Notes under the pieces: model-generated | Databases searched by the model: none | What the model was told of the DNA's origin: nothing | Seen by the model: only the letters and a program-made list of their open reading frames with translations | Source: Symbiodinium sp. CCMP2592 | Taxonomy: Eukaryota > Sar > Dinophyceae > Suessiales > Symbiodiniaceae | Direction of reading: 5' to 3' | DNA length: 64,000 nucleotides | Assembly (NCBI GenBank): GCA_905221615.1 | Contig: CAJNDT010000126.1 | Location: 238,012 to 302,011 of the forward strand | Made by a program: the position numbers and the translations under genes | Shown: one piece after another, positions 33,341 to 43,561 of the stretch | How the letters are laid out: the number at the start of each line of letters is the position of its first letter | Position numbering within the stretch: position 1 is the first letter of the stretch

Positions 33341-33580
33341 TGTTGATGATATAAACCATGCATTACCTTAATCTAAGCCATTTACAGGTGGGTAGTTTTA
33401 AGGTGGGTAGTCTCCCATAAGGCTTCCATACCACTCCTATAAGGTAAAGGGGTCTTATGGGAGTACTATGGAAGAGGAACTACCCACCTGTAATGGGCTT
33501 CTACTTAAGGACCCGAAACTACGGGAATTATGGTATATTTCCTTAATACGGGAAATGCAGGATTTATATCATCAACCGTA
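33341..33580. mobile_element. family B element with a nested hairpin insertion (family V)
   Basis: The family B termini and core are present, but between CATTACCTTAATCTAAGCC and CTTAAGGACCCG lies a 112-bp hairpin (33382-33494), TTACAGGTGGGTAGT..AACTACCCACCTGTAA. It has its own inner arms TCTCCCATAAG..CTTATGGGAG. One element inserted into another. Confidence 0.9.
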
Positions 33581-33589
33581 TCATAGGAG

Positions 33590-33712
33590 GCCAAAAGGGG
33601 CTTTTGCCTATGGGGTGTTGTAGGGTTTGGGTTCCCATAATAGGGTTCGCATGAAGGAATCCCTACCCCAAGAATCTTAAACCCCCCCCTTTTTGGCCTC
33701 CCGTCAAGATAC
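33590..33712. mobile_element. inverted-repeat element family Q
   Basis: GGCCAAAAGGGG..TTGGGGTTCCCATAATAGGG..AATCCCTACCCCAAGAATC..CCCCCTTTTTGGCC. A second copy at about 35270-35380 shares AATCCCTACCCCAAGAATCT and the GGCC ends. Confidence 0.8.
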
Positions 33713-33975
33713 CTTCCTTCCGAAATCCCATGGTCCCAAACACAACCTCCGAGCTCCTCAGCCCACCCCAAGCCCAAGACCCAAAACCCGAACCTTAAAC
33801 CCTTCAATGGGTGGCTGTCAAAATTAGTGTCCCTTTTTTGGGTCCTTATTATGATACGGCACCTAATATTTAGGGTGCCCACAAAGGGACCCTAATTTTG
33901 ACAACCACCCAAATCTTGAAGCCTACAGTCAAAGCACTAGGCTTTCAACTGTAACTCCTCCACCTCCAAAACGAA

Positions 33976-33978
<3 letters not shown>

Positions 33979-34032
<54 letters not shown>
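33979..34032. repeat. (CT)n microsatellite
   Basis: About 26 uninterrupted CT units. Confidence 0.95.
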
Positions 34033-34034
<2 letters not shown>

Positions 34035-34415
34035 TGCACAGAGACGAAGCTCTTGGACAGGCACGGGATTCGATGAGCCCGCAGTCCTCACGTACGATGA
34101 AGGGCTTGTTCGGCTGAGGGGGGTCGGATTTAGGGTCCGTAGGGTTGGACGTAGGGTTTTATCTCGGGATGAATGTCGGTTAAGGGCCGCTTCGGGCTTG
34201 GGGTGTAGCGGCCGCAACAGACGTTTCGGTTTCCCCGCCGTTTTCGAGCTCGGTTTCGAGATGGAGCGTTGGGTGTAGGGCTTGGGGTGTAGGCTACAGT
34301 GTGGGCTTGTAGAGCATTTCGGGCCAATAAGCATACATCGTTGCTTTTGTGGCTTGCACCTTTTTGTTTTAGGGTTTCGGATTTAGGTTTAAGGTTTAGG
34401 CTCTCGGGTTTTCAG

Positions 34416-35073
34416 GATTTCAAGGATGCTGGTCTTATCTCATTCCGGACAAAGGACACATGCTTGGGGCAAAGACCCTCTTTGCATGGTGGCGGCAAGT
34501 CAGAAAACAGTCGGCGGAGAACTCTGCATGTTTCGGTCTGAACATCTGGTCCATCTTAGAAGCTGCCCCCACCCTGCAATAGTGGTATAATTGGAGTATA
34601 ATAGGGCCCTAATATAATCCTATATAATCCTTATGGTCACTATTACAGGGTGGGGGCAGCTTCTAACCCTAAACCCAGTTCTCGAGAGCTTCCATTTCAC
34701 AGGCTACCGGGTTCAGGGCTTAGGGTTTAGGGTCTTTGCTTCGCAGAAGCAAAAGATTGAGGATCCCTGCACCCCCTGCTTATCGTTCACTACATCCAGC
34801 CTGCGTCAGTTTGACTCCCAGCTCTCTGTGTGGTGTTCGTTAGGCCCAGAACCCGTGACCTGGCATGAGGCAGGTTTTGATCTCGGCCACTCGCCAGAGG
34901 TCGGGTTTGGTGTCAGGTGAAAATGTGGTCATCAGACAGCTCGTGCTTTTTCGGGATTCTTGGCTCGATCTTAGGTGCGGTCGTGTGCTGCAGGAGAACT
35001 CGCAATTGCCATTGCAGAGCGCTGTGGTACGATGAGAGTGGGATGTGTCCACTTTGGCACTTCAAGCTTAACG
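34416..35073 (+). CDS. four phase-linked exons, Cys/Trp-containing protein
   Basis: Exons 34416-34558 (..GQRTHAWGKDPLCMVAASQ then KTVGGELCMFRSEHLVHL), 34679-34710 (LESFHFTGYR), 34747-34916 (KQKIEDPCTPCLSFTTSSLR.. ..HEAGFDLGHSPEVGFGV) and 34994-35073 (RTRNCHCRALWYDESGMCPL..). Phases match at every join (1/2, 0/0, 2/1). The first intron (34559-34678) begins GAAGCTGCCC and is built around a family E element; the other two are GT-AG (36 and 77 nt). CxxC pairs and CHC could bind zinc. No family assigned; neither end of the gene is fixed. Confidence 0.7.
34557..34668. mobile_element. inverted-repeat element family E (GAAGCTGCCCCCACCCTG..)
   Basis: Termini TAGAAGCTGCCCCCACCCTG and CAGGGTGGGGGCAGCTTCTA are perfect inverted repeats; core GGTATAATTGGAGTATAATAG. 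The second copy, 49300-49409, is nearly identical and flanked by a direct GGATACT repeat. Confidence 0.9.
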
Positions 35074-35203
35074 GTTCAACGTTATCATTATCATTATTAG
35101 TATTTTTATTATTGTTCTTACTATTGTTATTATGATTATGTACTATTATTATCGATCTTTAGTTTTGACAGTCTCTTCGGGTTTACGGTTAGTTTAGGGT
35201 TAG

Positions 35204-35248
35204 CCCACGCTCTTCTTCGACTGCCACTCCTGCGCGCCCTTCTGCCAG
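35204..35248 (+). CDS. candidate 45-nt Cys-rich exon
   Basis: PTLFFDCHSCAPFCQ between TTTAGGGTTAG and a GC donor (GCAGGC). CxxC..C spacing. It may continue the gene at 34416-35073, but phase 0 does not match the donor chosen there. Confidence 0.5.
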
Positions 35249-35252
35249 GCAG

Positions 35253-35404
35253 GCTACTGGTTTGGGCGACCAGAGGGGGTTTTAGCCTATGGGGGTTTAA
35301 TAGGGATTAGGGTTCCCATAATGGGGTTCAGATTAAGGAATCCCTACCCCAAGAATCTTACACCCCCCTTTTGGCCTCCCATCACTACTGGTTTGGGGGA
35401 CCAT
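35253..35404. mobile_element. family Q copy flanked by a direct repeat
   Basis: The element (about 35275-35375) is bracketed by CTACTGGTTTGGGCGACCA at 35254 and CTACTGGTTTGGGGGACCA at 35387, a 19-bp direct repeat with one mismatch. This is longer than a usual target duplication, so it may be a micro-duplication tied to insertion. Confidence 0.75.
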
Positions 35405-35459
35405 CTTGCGTGCGGGTCCGTCGGTCGTAGCCCTTGTTCTTGCAGCGCGAAATTAAGCC

Positions 35460-36299
35460 ATGGTATTGCAACCAAGGAACGAGACGACAGACCAAAGTGT
35501 CTCTGCTCCTTCCTCTCGGTTGGATCTTAAAAAACTTATGTTGTCGTTCCTTCATGGGGAGTATCCCAGAAGTAATTCCTCCCCAGCCTTTTCCCACCCC
35601 AAAGACGAAGCACCCTCATGCCCGGATTTCCTTTGCTTTCAACCCTAATCTAATCCCAACAGACCTCCTAAACCCAAAACCCTAAAGCCTAAACTATCCC
35701 TAACACATGAAAAAATTATCCCTAAACCCAGACCCGGCAAAAACCCCGAAGCCTTGTGCCAAAGCTATTGAAAGCCATTCTCCGTCTTCGTGCGAGGCAA
35801 TGGCTGTTGGGGGCGGGCTGCAAGCGAGGCACTGGGAGGGTTGAGAGTTGAAGGTTCGGGCGAGGCACTGCGAAACTTGGGCGAGGGGAATTGAGTCGAA
35901 GGATTTGAGCTGTAGGGTATGCAGATGGGATTAAGATTTAAGGTTTAGAGCCTTGAGTTTGCAATTTTCAAGCTAAACTTGGGGCTTTTAGCAACTCGAC
36001 GCGGGGAATATCCTGCAGTATGTACACATCTGCACCATTGGCACGGAGTTGCGCTAACCGGAGACCAGATTGAAAATCAAAGCACACCATCAGTATTGCC
36101 AACTCAAGGTTCCTAGGGCTTTCTTCTGCTGTTACTTACATTTGCAGGTTGTTCTAAGCATTGTAAGGGTCAAAGGGTCTCGCTGGAAATGGAAGCAGGA
36201 GTGACGAGTCAAGATATTTGCAGGGACGAGATAACAAGTGCATGGCCAGCTGCAATCTACTTTCCCAGATCCCTACATCCTAACCCTGACGGTCCCTGA
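35460..36299 (+). CDS. candidate complete small gene, at least three exons
   Basis: A pyrimidine-rich acceptor CCTTGTTCTTGCAG ends 14 nt before ATG 35460. Exon 1 reads MVLQPRNETTDQSVSAPSSR.. ..DLKKLMLSFLHGEYPR, donor possibly GTAATT near 35568. A coding island at about 35755-35830 is open in all three frames. Exons 36019-36108 (CTHLHHWHGVALTGDQIENQ..) and 36148-36299 (CSKHCKGQRVSLEMEAGVTS.. ..DEITSAWPAAIYFPRS.., TGA) are phase-matched (1/2) across a 39-nt intron. The minus strand over 36013-36128 is also open, which lowers certainty. Confidence 0.55.
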
Positions 36300-36747
36300 A
36301 CCCGAAGCTTTAATAACCTGAGCCCCACTCAACCCCTACTCATAGGATCTCAGTAGCCAGGGTAACTCTACTTATGATTAAGTGCTTATCTTAGTAGCTG
36401 AGTGGATACACTTTACAACTACAGAAGTGTACACTGTTGGGGGGCTTATGAACTCAGCAGCTAAGTTATAACCCCAACCAAGCTACCTATAACCTGACTT
36501 ACTACGTCCCATGATCCTCGAAGTAGCCCCTGAACTCTGAACCCCTTATAGAACCCGTGTAGGAGCGCTTTCAGGAGCCCCATGTGAAGCCTCAGTAAGT
36601 AGCTTTTTAGTAGGGTTATAATTGGGGTAACTCCATTTAGGGTACTTATAACTCTACTTATAACCTACTTACTAAGTCCCCTGCCCTTCCAAGTAAGGAA
36701 CCTTACTGAGTCCCATGATCCTCCAAAACTCTCCTCCTTGGATTCAG

Positions 36748-37030
36748 GCGGCGGAGCCTCCGAGGTGCGAACGGTTCCGCGAACTTCCTAGAGACTCCAA
36801 TACCCCTTAATTAAAGAATATACCTTACAAGCAGGATACGACAGAAGTGTTTGTATTTGCAGCAATATACCTTAAATTATATTAGGATCCTTAATATGAT
36901 TTAAGGAATATTCCTTAATTCAGGGATATTGGAGTCTCTGGGTTAAGCCCGACCTCAGCCTCTGAAACCGATAAGACCGAAGTCTTGGGTGTTGGGCCGG
37001 GTACTGGTTCTGAATGTCGGAAAAATGTAG
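36748..37030 (+). CDS. two exons flanking a family C element
   Basis: Exon 36748-36790 after TGGATTCAG reads AAEPPRCERFRELP and ends at the GA donor GAGACTCC. Exon 36948-37030 after GGGTTAAG reads RPQPLKPIRPKSWVLGRVLV.. to TAG. Phase 1/2 matches exactly, and the 157-nt intron is the family C element itself (with an internal insertion carrying ACAGAAGTGTTTG). A different frame across 37010-37086 (..PVASNVYRRVAEVLAHPF) is also coding-like. Confidence 0.65.
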
Positions 37031-37292
37031 GCCCGTGGCCAGCAACGTTTATAGGCGTGTTGCGGAGGTTTTGGCGCATCCGTTCAGGGTTTGGGCGGGC
37101 GTTTGGGGTGTCATGGCTGCAGGGTTGTTTATAGTACCTGGGCTTTGGGTTTTCGGGGCAGCTTTGTCGTGCCGGGTTTTGTGCGGAAGCTGTTGGGCCA
37201 AAGGCGGCTAGAGGGTTGTTGAGAGCACTGAGGAGGGCTGCGATGAGAGTGAGTGTGAAGTCGAGGGCTTGGGGGTTTCATGACTGTGCAAG

Positions 37293-37384
37293 CATTGAAT
37301 TCCAAAGCCACTGCGAGCTGCGATGTCGTCTTCGGAGACAGAGTTCGGGGAAGAGATGCCCTACGTACGGCCTTAGATATGTGA
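37293..37384 (+). CDS. candidate terminal exon
   Basis: After CTGTGCAAG reads LNSKATASCDVVFGDRVRGR then DALRTALDM and TGA. Two other open readings exist here (a 74-codon + frame and a 115-codon - frame) but are less protein-like. Confidence 0.5.
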
Positions 37385-37642
37385 ACATAGGATGTTGTAC
37401 GGTATTCTGTTATCGTTGCACTTTGGTAGGTATGTTGTGAGGAACACACCCCCCACACCCTGGAGCCCAAATGCATAACTCATCCTAAACCCGAATCCCT
37501 AAACCCTAAACCTCAAAACCTAAACCTTAAACCTGGGCCCTTAAGCTTAAACCCTAAACCCCAATGCCGAAGCCTTGAGCCCTAAACCCCAAACCCTTAG
37601 CCTGCTTGAACAATGGGCTTCAGGGTTTAGGGTTTACAGTAG

Positions 37643-37742
37643 AAGCCAGAAAGTTGGAATATAATTATCCTAACCCTTCCATGGTAAATTATAAGGTATC
37701 CTACCCTGAAACCATATTCCAACTTTCTGGAGTTCCCTTTAG
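37643..37742. mobile_element. inverted-repeat element family G (CCAGAAAGTTGGAATAT..)
   Basis: AGCCAGAAAGTTGGAATATAAT pairs with ATATTCCAACTTTCTGGAG. Its outer right end TTCCCTTTAG supplies the 3' splice site of the next exon. Other copies: 43022-43126, 47096-47180 (reversed), 48888-48988 (reversed), 61429-61536 (a complete intron). Confidence 0.85.
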
Positions 37743-37830
37743 GCGGAACCTCCAGTGCTTATCACGGCAGACCTTTGAAAGCCGCTGGCTGCGCCTTGGC
37801 TCATCGCAGACTCTGCTTTGAAGCTCAGGG
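37743..37830 (+). CDS. exon after a family G element
   Basis: After TTCCCTTTAG the frame GTSSAYHGRPLKAAGCALAH.. runs to GCTCAGG before GTTTCT. A second frame (RNLQCLSRQTFESRWLRLGS.., TGA at 37819) is equally plausible, so the exon is supported but not its frame. Confidence 0.5.
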
Positions 37831-38360
37831 TTTCTAGGGGTGTAGGGATTAGGGGCTGGGGTTTAGGGTTCCATTGTTTAGGGGCTTTGGGTGTCGAAAC
37901 TTAAGATGAACTTCCAGTTTAGATATCATAGTCTAGTATGCCAAAAGCCCTATTCAAATCAATAAGGCCATTATATTATGAGACATTCAGGGTTTCGGGT
38001 AAACCGTAAACCTTAATCCCAGGCCCTGTCCGCAAACCCTCAACCCTTGAGCCATTGTTGCTTCCCGTCTTGGGGGTTTTGACTTCCGAAACTTTGGCAT
38101 TTGGCAGCCTCTGCAGCTTTGCGGGTTCGGATAACGGAATTCACAGCTAACTGATTCCCCAGTAGTACCCTTTTGCCCCTTTTCTTTTTGGGTTTCCTTT
38201 TTGCTTCCAAATAGGAACAGCGGTAGCCTGAATAATGAAGGGGCTAGTAACTGTGGAACCTAGTTAAAGGTTCAGGTGTTAAGGGGTCTGGGGTTTAAGC
38301 ATTTAAGGTTCTGAGGTTTTTTGGGGTTCGGGGCTGGGGATTTTGCGGTTTGGTGTCTAG

Positions 38361-38439
38361 GGCGTGCTGCTCCACATTAGCTCAACTGCTGCTGGCATGC
38401 GCCATCAGCAAGCACAGGGCACCCTCAACCCTCTGATTT
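38361..38439 (+). CDS. exon with consensus donor
   Basis: After TGGTGTCTAG reads GVLLHISSTAAGMRHQQAQG then TLNPLI and ends at GTAAGT. Clean boundaries; no domain recognised. Confidence 0.6.
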
Positions 38440-38756
38440 GTAAGTGTGTTGGTGGTCGCCGTCGTCATTTGTGTAATTCGCAACAAAGTGTAGTTTTTAC
38501 TCCTCCTCCCCCTCCTCGTCTTCGCCGCCCTCGTATTATGTCGAGACCCTAACCCTAAATCGTGAACACAAGATCCCACAAAACCCCGCAGCATGGATAG
38601 GGCTCAGGGTTTAGGGTTTCAGGGTTTAGGGTTTAGGAAAGTTGAGCCCCAATCCGGCCCAGGTTCCTCATAAAGTTACCCAACACCAAAAAGGGAGCCC
38701 TTGTTATTCCTCGAAGATCCTTCTGCCTTCCCGACCTGATGATTAGGGTTTATCAA

Positions 38757-38882
38757 AGAGGAAAAGGAGGGACCTTTAATGGGGACCCCTACCCTATAAT
38801 GGGCCATATAATGGGTATATAATGGCTATATTAAGGGTTTATACCTAGGGGTCCTTATTAAGGGTCCCTCCTTCTACCCTTG
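38757..38882. mobile_element. inverted-repeat element family N
   Basis: AAAAGGAGGGACCTTTAATG..; core CCATATAATGGGTATATAATGG; right end TTAAGGGTCCCTCCTTCTACCC. A second copy, reverse-oriented, is at about 50652-50750. Confidence 0.8.
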
Positions 38883-38974
38883 GTGTTTAGGGTTCGAGTA
38901 ATCAACTTAAGGCTCAGGCTTACAGATCTTGGCGTGGTTCTCTGGAGGGCTTCCATGGTATAAAGGAGTACTAA

Positions 38975-39343
38975 AAGACTCTGGACTTCAAAAAGTGGGA
39001 CCTTCCGAAACTTGGAGGAAGATCATAGAGAAGCATCCGCAAGACTCGTCACAAGGCCCCGAACCCTAAACCAGACCCTGAACCCCAAACCTCAAACCCT
39101 TGAACCCCAAACCCTTTTCCTAAGGATCACGAAGTTAAAGCAGGGACCTCTCGTCTTCTCAGACTTGGACTTCATCTCTCGAACCAGCTCAATACCCAGA
39201 GACTCCAATATCCCTTAATTAAGGAATACTCCTCAAGTCATACATATTGGGGACCCCCTCCCGCCCGCTTCTGTTAAGGCAAACACGGCTCTCCGAAGCC
39301 ACGAAGAAATAAGTGAAAAGCTTTTCCAACACACAAGAAGCTG
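38975..39343 (+). CDS. coding-like region interrupted by a truncated family C element
   Basis: 38975-39055 is open in all three frames (for example PSETWRKIIEKHPQDSSQ). 39132-39198 reads ITKLKQGPLVFSDLDFISRT.. and ends at the GA donor GAGACTCC of family C. After TGTTAAG at 39275 the frame SKHGSPKPRRNK reaches TGA at 39310, phase-compatible. The element keeps only its left half here, yet the intron boundaries could still work. Confidence 0.45.
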
Positions 39344-40551
39344 AAAGCTGCACGAAAATGCTCCAGGGTGTTAAAAGCCAAAAATGTGAAAATTCATCTC
39401 CAGTCTCTGGAAACGGAAGCTTCAGGGACAGCGAACCCTTAACTGGACGCCCTTAGGGCTTTGGGTTTCGGAAAGTTTTGGGTTTCTCTAAAGGGATGTA
39501 TTGTAGTAAGGTGCATATATGTGCATATAAATTACGAAGGGGTTCCTAGAAAGGCAGGGTTTGGGAAAATCACGATGCCTGCAAAGGGCTCACGTATGCC
39601 CTCTTCTGCTTTATAGGCCGACATGCTTAGTAAGTGTAGGTAGCCCGGGTTTCGGTGTAGGTGTCCACATTCCACAGGAGCTGGCATACAGCCTAAGCCT
39701 CATCTTCCGAACATCTCACTCCTTGATCTCTTCTTGATTCTTCTTATCTGGCTTACACTGCACCGTCAGTCTCAGTTGTCGGGTTAAGGGTTGAAGGCTT
39801 CCTTAGTTATAGGAGGATCTGAAACCCAGCCTCGGCCCTGTGGGCATCCCAGGCGCAGCCGCTGCACTGTGCGGATTGCTGTTGAGCCATTTGCATGGTG
39901 GGGGCCTCAAGCTGGCAGGGCTTCGAGTTTAGGGTTTAGGGTTTCAGGGTTTAGGGTTTAGGGTTTGGGGTGAAGTGTGTGCGTCTGTCTGCGTGTGGGT
40001 GTTGGGATTTTGTGTGTGGACACAAGATGCGAGGTGTAAGCGGGGGTGATTGGCCGAGAGTCTCATAAGTCTACACCAAACTCCTCTCAAACCCTAAACC
40101 CATACTAGCAGACCCGAATGAAGGCGCGGTTCAAACTCGATAGGGGCCCAAAGCCGACGTAAACCCTAAACCCCAAACCGTACTGTTGATGATATAAATC
40201 CTGCATTACCTTAAGGACCCGAAACTATGGGAATTATGGTATATTTCTTATGATGGGTAATGCAGGATTGATATCATCAACCGTAGTATGGGGAATCCCC
40301 AAAACCTAAACGGGCTCCAGGCCCGATTCCCCGTCAGGCCGGAATCCTAAAGAAGAAGGGGTTCCCAAGCCTTAAACCCCTAAAGCAAGGACAGAAGGGG
40401 GCCCTTTACGGTCCCTTTAAAGGAACCCGTATACCAACCTAGTCATAGACCCTTTAAAGGAACCCACATAGAAACTCCTAAACTCTCTTCATCCCTCAGC
40501 CCTAAACCCTAAGCCCTCAACCCGATCCTCGGCTCCCAGGCAGTTTTGCAG

Positions 40552-40620
40552 CATTCGCTCCCTCGGCTCCGTCGCGGCAGCGGGCTGGGAAAGTGAGGCG
40601 CGTAGCACCTTCGAAGTGTT
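40552..40620 (+). CDS. candidate exon, frame uncertain
   Basis: After GTTTTGCAG: IRSLGSVAAAGWESEARSTF or AAFAPSAPSRQRAGKVRRVA. GC-rich island in telomeric filler. Confidence 0.4.
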
Positions 40621-40968
40621 TAGGGTTTAGTTAATTAGGGTACTAGAGGGGCCTTAATCATCATTGCAAATACTATTTTGAGGGTCCTTATTATACTTAT
40701 ACTTATAGTATCAAGTGGCCTGTTTTGTCAAGGTGTGCGTCGTGTTGTTTGGAGTAATAGGTAACTATAAAGCTTCGAGGTCTTGGGATTAGGGAGTTTG
40801 GCTTGGCTTTGGGCCATGGCTTTTGAGGTCACACCAATCTGGCAAAGAAGCAGCCTCATGACTGAACAATAAACCCAAAATCCTGAACCCTAAGCTCAAG
40901 CAACCCAAAATCCTAAACCCCAAACCTCAAGGAGTCCTAAACCCTAAAGCCGAATCTTGCGTCCGCAG

Positions 40969-41005
40969 AACACCAGGCTAAGCAGGCCTGTGGAGTTTCA
41001 GGGGG
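40969..41005 (+). CDS. candidate short exon
   Basis: NTRLSRPVEFQ between TGCGTCCGCAG and GTCTTC. Confidence 0.4.
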
Positions 41006-41231
41006 TCTTCACCCAAGCATAAACTTCCCCCTTAAGCAGGGTTTAGGGCTCCCCAAGTTTCGGGTTTAGGGCTCCTTTAGTTTAGGTTTTCATAAGTTTA
41101 GGGCTCCTTAAGTAGGGTTTGGGGCTCCCTAAGTTTAAGGTTTCTTAAGTGTAGGGCTCCTTAAGTTTAGGATTTAGGGCTTGTGCTTGGGCACCTTGGG
41201 GAGCACCCTCTTTGCCGCTCTGCCCGCGCAG

Positions 41232-41283
41232 CCTTGCTCGGAGGCTACTAGCAGCTTCCGACTCCGAGCTGACCTCCAAGAAG
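41232..41283 (+). CDS. candidate 52-nt exon
   Basis: PCSEATSSFRLRADLQE between TGCCCGCGCAG and a GC donor (GCTAGG). Flanked by TTTAGGG filler to 41420. Confidence 0.55.
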
Positions 41284-41487
41284 GCTAGGGTTTAGGGGTT
41301 TGGGGTTTAGGGTTTAGGGGGTTAGGGTTTAGGGCTTAGGGGGTTAGGGGTTTAGGGTTTAGGATTTATGGGGTTTTTAGAAGTTAGGGTTTAGGTTTAG
41401 AGTTGTGTTTAGGGTTTAGGCGGTTTTAGAGCTTTGCGGTTCAGGCAAATTTGGGGCTTTGGCGGCGAAGTTTGGGATAGCATGCAG

Positions 41488-41941
41488 AAACAATGAGCCC
41501 AACGCAGCTTCCCTTCAAGCTACTCAACTGCATGTTGAAGCCCTTCACAGAGCTCTTGCCATTTCACACGTCCTCGCTGCAACAAAATGCTTTGGGATGG
41601 GAAGTCTTCCATAGTCTAAGGCTTTGCCTCAGACAAGGACGGATGGGGCACCTTTCTGATTCTACCCCCTTCTGATGGTCTGCGGTTGGTATTCGTTAGC
41701 CTCATGCGTTGCGGATTTGTTCAGAGATGTCCTTGACCAGTGCTTCCGAGCGAAGCTGCATACGCCCATGACTCAGCCCACAGCCCCAGGGGACGGAACG
41801 CAGACCTTTAAGCCTTTCAGCCCTGTTTTACTTCCGATGTCACAGGACCCAAACCTCTCATGGGAGATCTCATGCAGAGTCCCACTCAGCGGTTTTTTGA
41901 GCCATTCAAAGCCTCAATCTCACCAGAGCAGGTTGACCTGA
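41488..41941 (+). CDS. gene end without telomeric filler, frames change within
   Basis: First part after GCATGCAG reads NNEPNAASLQATQLHVEALH.. (helical) to about 41600. Last part reads MVCGWYSLASCVADLFRDVL.. ..PFSPVLLPMSQDPNLSWEIS.. to TGA at 41939 (88 codons from ATG 41675). Between them, a third frame after GCCTCAG reads KDGWGTFLILPPSDGLRLVF.. . Either very short introns (29-38 nt) or indels separate the frames. About 450 bp free of telomeric motifs, so clearly functional sequence. No family recognised. Confidence 0.55.
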
Positions 41942-42149
41942 ACTGTTGACCTTTCTGCTAAGCGTGACTTAGTAGTAGAGTAGGCAACCTTTCGCTTTTT
42001 TAGGGTAGTATAGTCCTTATATAGTCCCGATATACCCAAAAAGGTTAGCCTTTAGTTCCCCTTGATACCCGACAAGTAGGGTGACATGACTTGCAGTAAG
42101 ATGGGTAGAATATAATCGCAACAACAGTAAGAAGAGTAAGAAAGAACAG

Positions 42150-42306
42150 GAGCTTTAACATCTGCAAGAGAGGGGAGTACGCCTACAGCCCTGAGCCACG
42201 AAGTTATGTGCTAAGCCCCAATTCCTCAACTTGGGGCTTGCTTCGTGAAGCCACGCAGGCAGACCTCGCAGAGCGCTTGAAGGCTGAGGCTACGGCAGCA
42301 AAGAAG
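42150..42306 (+). CDS. exon ending in a charged helix
   Basis: Frame CKRGEYAYSPEPRSYVLSPN.. continues ..STWGLLREATQADLAERLKA then EATAAKK, ending at the donor GTGCTC. The last 25 residues form a coiled-coil-like helix. The left boundary is uncertain (open from about 42110). Lies just right of a family O element. Confidence 0.65.
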
Positions 42307-42411
42307 GTGCTCTTGGGGTTTATGGTCTCGGGCTTAGGGTTTAAGGACAAGTTTAGGGTTTAGGGCTTTTAGGGTTTAGGGCTCTAAAATCCGAAGTGCT
42401 GTTTTTAGACA

Positions 42412-42550
42412 GGTCTGTGGTTCAAGGAAGCCGAAATCCCAAACCCCTAAACTCCCTAAACTCAATCGGCGGTTCAGGGTTTGAGGTTCAGGTTGCAGGA
42501 TGAAAGGTTTGGGAGCTGATGGCTGCTACGACCTTCGACCCAAATGGTGG
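42412..42550 (+). CDS. two possible short exons
   Basis: LWFKEAEI after TTTTTAGACAG at about 42412, and at 42505-42550 either ELMAATTFDPN (donor GTGGTA) or GADGCYDLRPKWW. Frames ambiguous. Confidence 0.3.
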
Positions 42551-42576
42551 TATAATGTTCGGAGATAGGATATAGG

Positions 42577-42710
42577 CTACCATAAATTCAATAACTCCGT
42601 CATTTGCCACGGATGACTCTTCTGGTATCTTGAAATAGGTTCCTTATCAAGACCCCAGTATTCAGACCAAGCTTCCTCAAAGGGGCAAGGCAAGCCTCCG
42701 GCACTAAATC
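42577..42710 (-). CDS. minus-strand terminal exon candidate
   Basis: On the minus strand the frame GLPCPFEEAWSEYWGLDKEP then ISRYQKSHPWQMTELLNLW ends at TAG. Four tryptophans and balanced composition argue for real coding. It is the best minus-strand candidate in the window; upstream exons not found. Confidence 0.5.
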
Positions 42711-42847
42711 TTGACTTCTGAACACCCCTTAAACCGTGACCTCTACATCCGAAACCCCAAACCCCGAAGAAGTGGACTCTAGTAGGGTTTATAGACATTT
42801 ATCAGCATTTGCGTGCGCGTAAGTTTTGTCCGAAACGTTTTGAGCAG

Positions 42848-42893
42848 GTCTTCCTTTCGGAACCTGGCTCCTCTTTCCAAAACGGATCTTAGG
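42848..42893 (+). CDS. candidate exon before a family L element
   Basis: After TTTTGAGC/AG reads RSSFRNLAPLSKTDLRG and ends where GGG|GTACTTAG begins family L. The same junction occurs at 46116. Confidence 0.45.
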
Positions 42894-42987
42894 GGTACTT
42901 AGAAATACTTTTTAATTTTGGCTTTTATAATCCCTAAGAAACAGCTCAAATTATATATTTTTGCTAGGGTTCTAAGTTCAGTATAGT
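42890..42987. mobile_element. inverted-repeat element family L (GTACTTAGAAATA..)
   Basis: GGGGTACTTAGAAATA..TTATAATCCCTAAGAAACAG..TTTTTGCTAGGGTTCTAA. Other copies: 46117-46203 (a complete GT-AG intron) and 48224-48318. Short imperfect termini, strongly conserved middle. Confidence 0.85.
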
Positions 42988-43141
42988 TTCCAAAAGGGAT
43001 ATCTGCTATCAGACTATAGTGAACCCCAGAAAGTTGGAACATGGATTGAGGATGATTCATGCTGGGATCCCGTATACTTTGCTTTAAGGGCATGAGGCTA
43101 CTGATGTTCCAACTTTCTGGCTTCTACTGTATTGAATCCAG

Positions 43142-43203
43142 CGGGTATGTCCGCTGCTGCGTGATACCGCCCTGCACTCCAGTCGGCGCGAGTGCTTCCG
43201 ATG
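43142..43203 (+). CDS. exon after a family G element
   Basis: After TTGAATCCAG reads RVCPLLRDTALHSSRRECFR and ends at the donor GTAGAA. A family G element ends 15 bp before; a family D element follows in the next intron. A further coding-like stretch at 43353-43500 (YTKNCSECASRRVRFRPPAA..) has an unclear join. Confidence 0.6.
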
Positions 43204-43561
43204 GTAGAATAGGCACGTATAGGTACTATAGGGGCCTAGATAACTAATTACCTTTATATATTTATACTATTTCGGGGGTTCCTTTTTGTAGGTATAGTAT
43301 ATCATAGTATGCCCCAAAGCCCTATTCTAATCATTAAGGCCCCTATATTACACGAAGAACTGCTCCGAATGCGCTTCTCGTCGAGTTCGATTTCGACCGC
43401 CTGCAGCAGTGAGTACATGGATTCCGGTGCGATCTGCTGCTTGCTGATGATTGCGAGCAACGACGCTGAATTGCTATTCGTGTTTTCTCGTCGTCGAGGG
43501 TTTAGGGCATCGGGGTTTAGGCTTTAGGATCTAATCACTGACAGGCCCTTACAGTACGCAG

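Noticed and set aside
33945-34334. 129-codon minus-strand frame with an RERERE tail
   Set aside because: Translation of the (CT)n microsatellite and CCCTAAA-derived text; no splice or coding support.
37129-37476. 115-codon minus-strand frame
   Set aside because: Overlaps better plus-strand candidate coding sequence; proline/serine/lysine composition is typical of antisense or telomeric translation.
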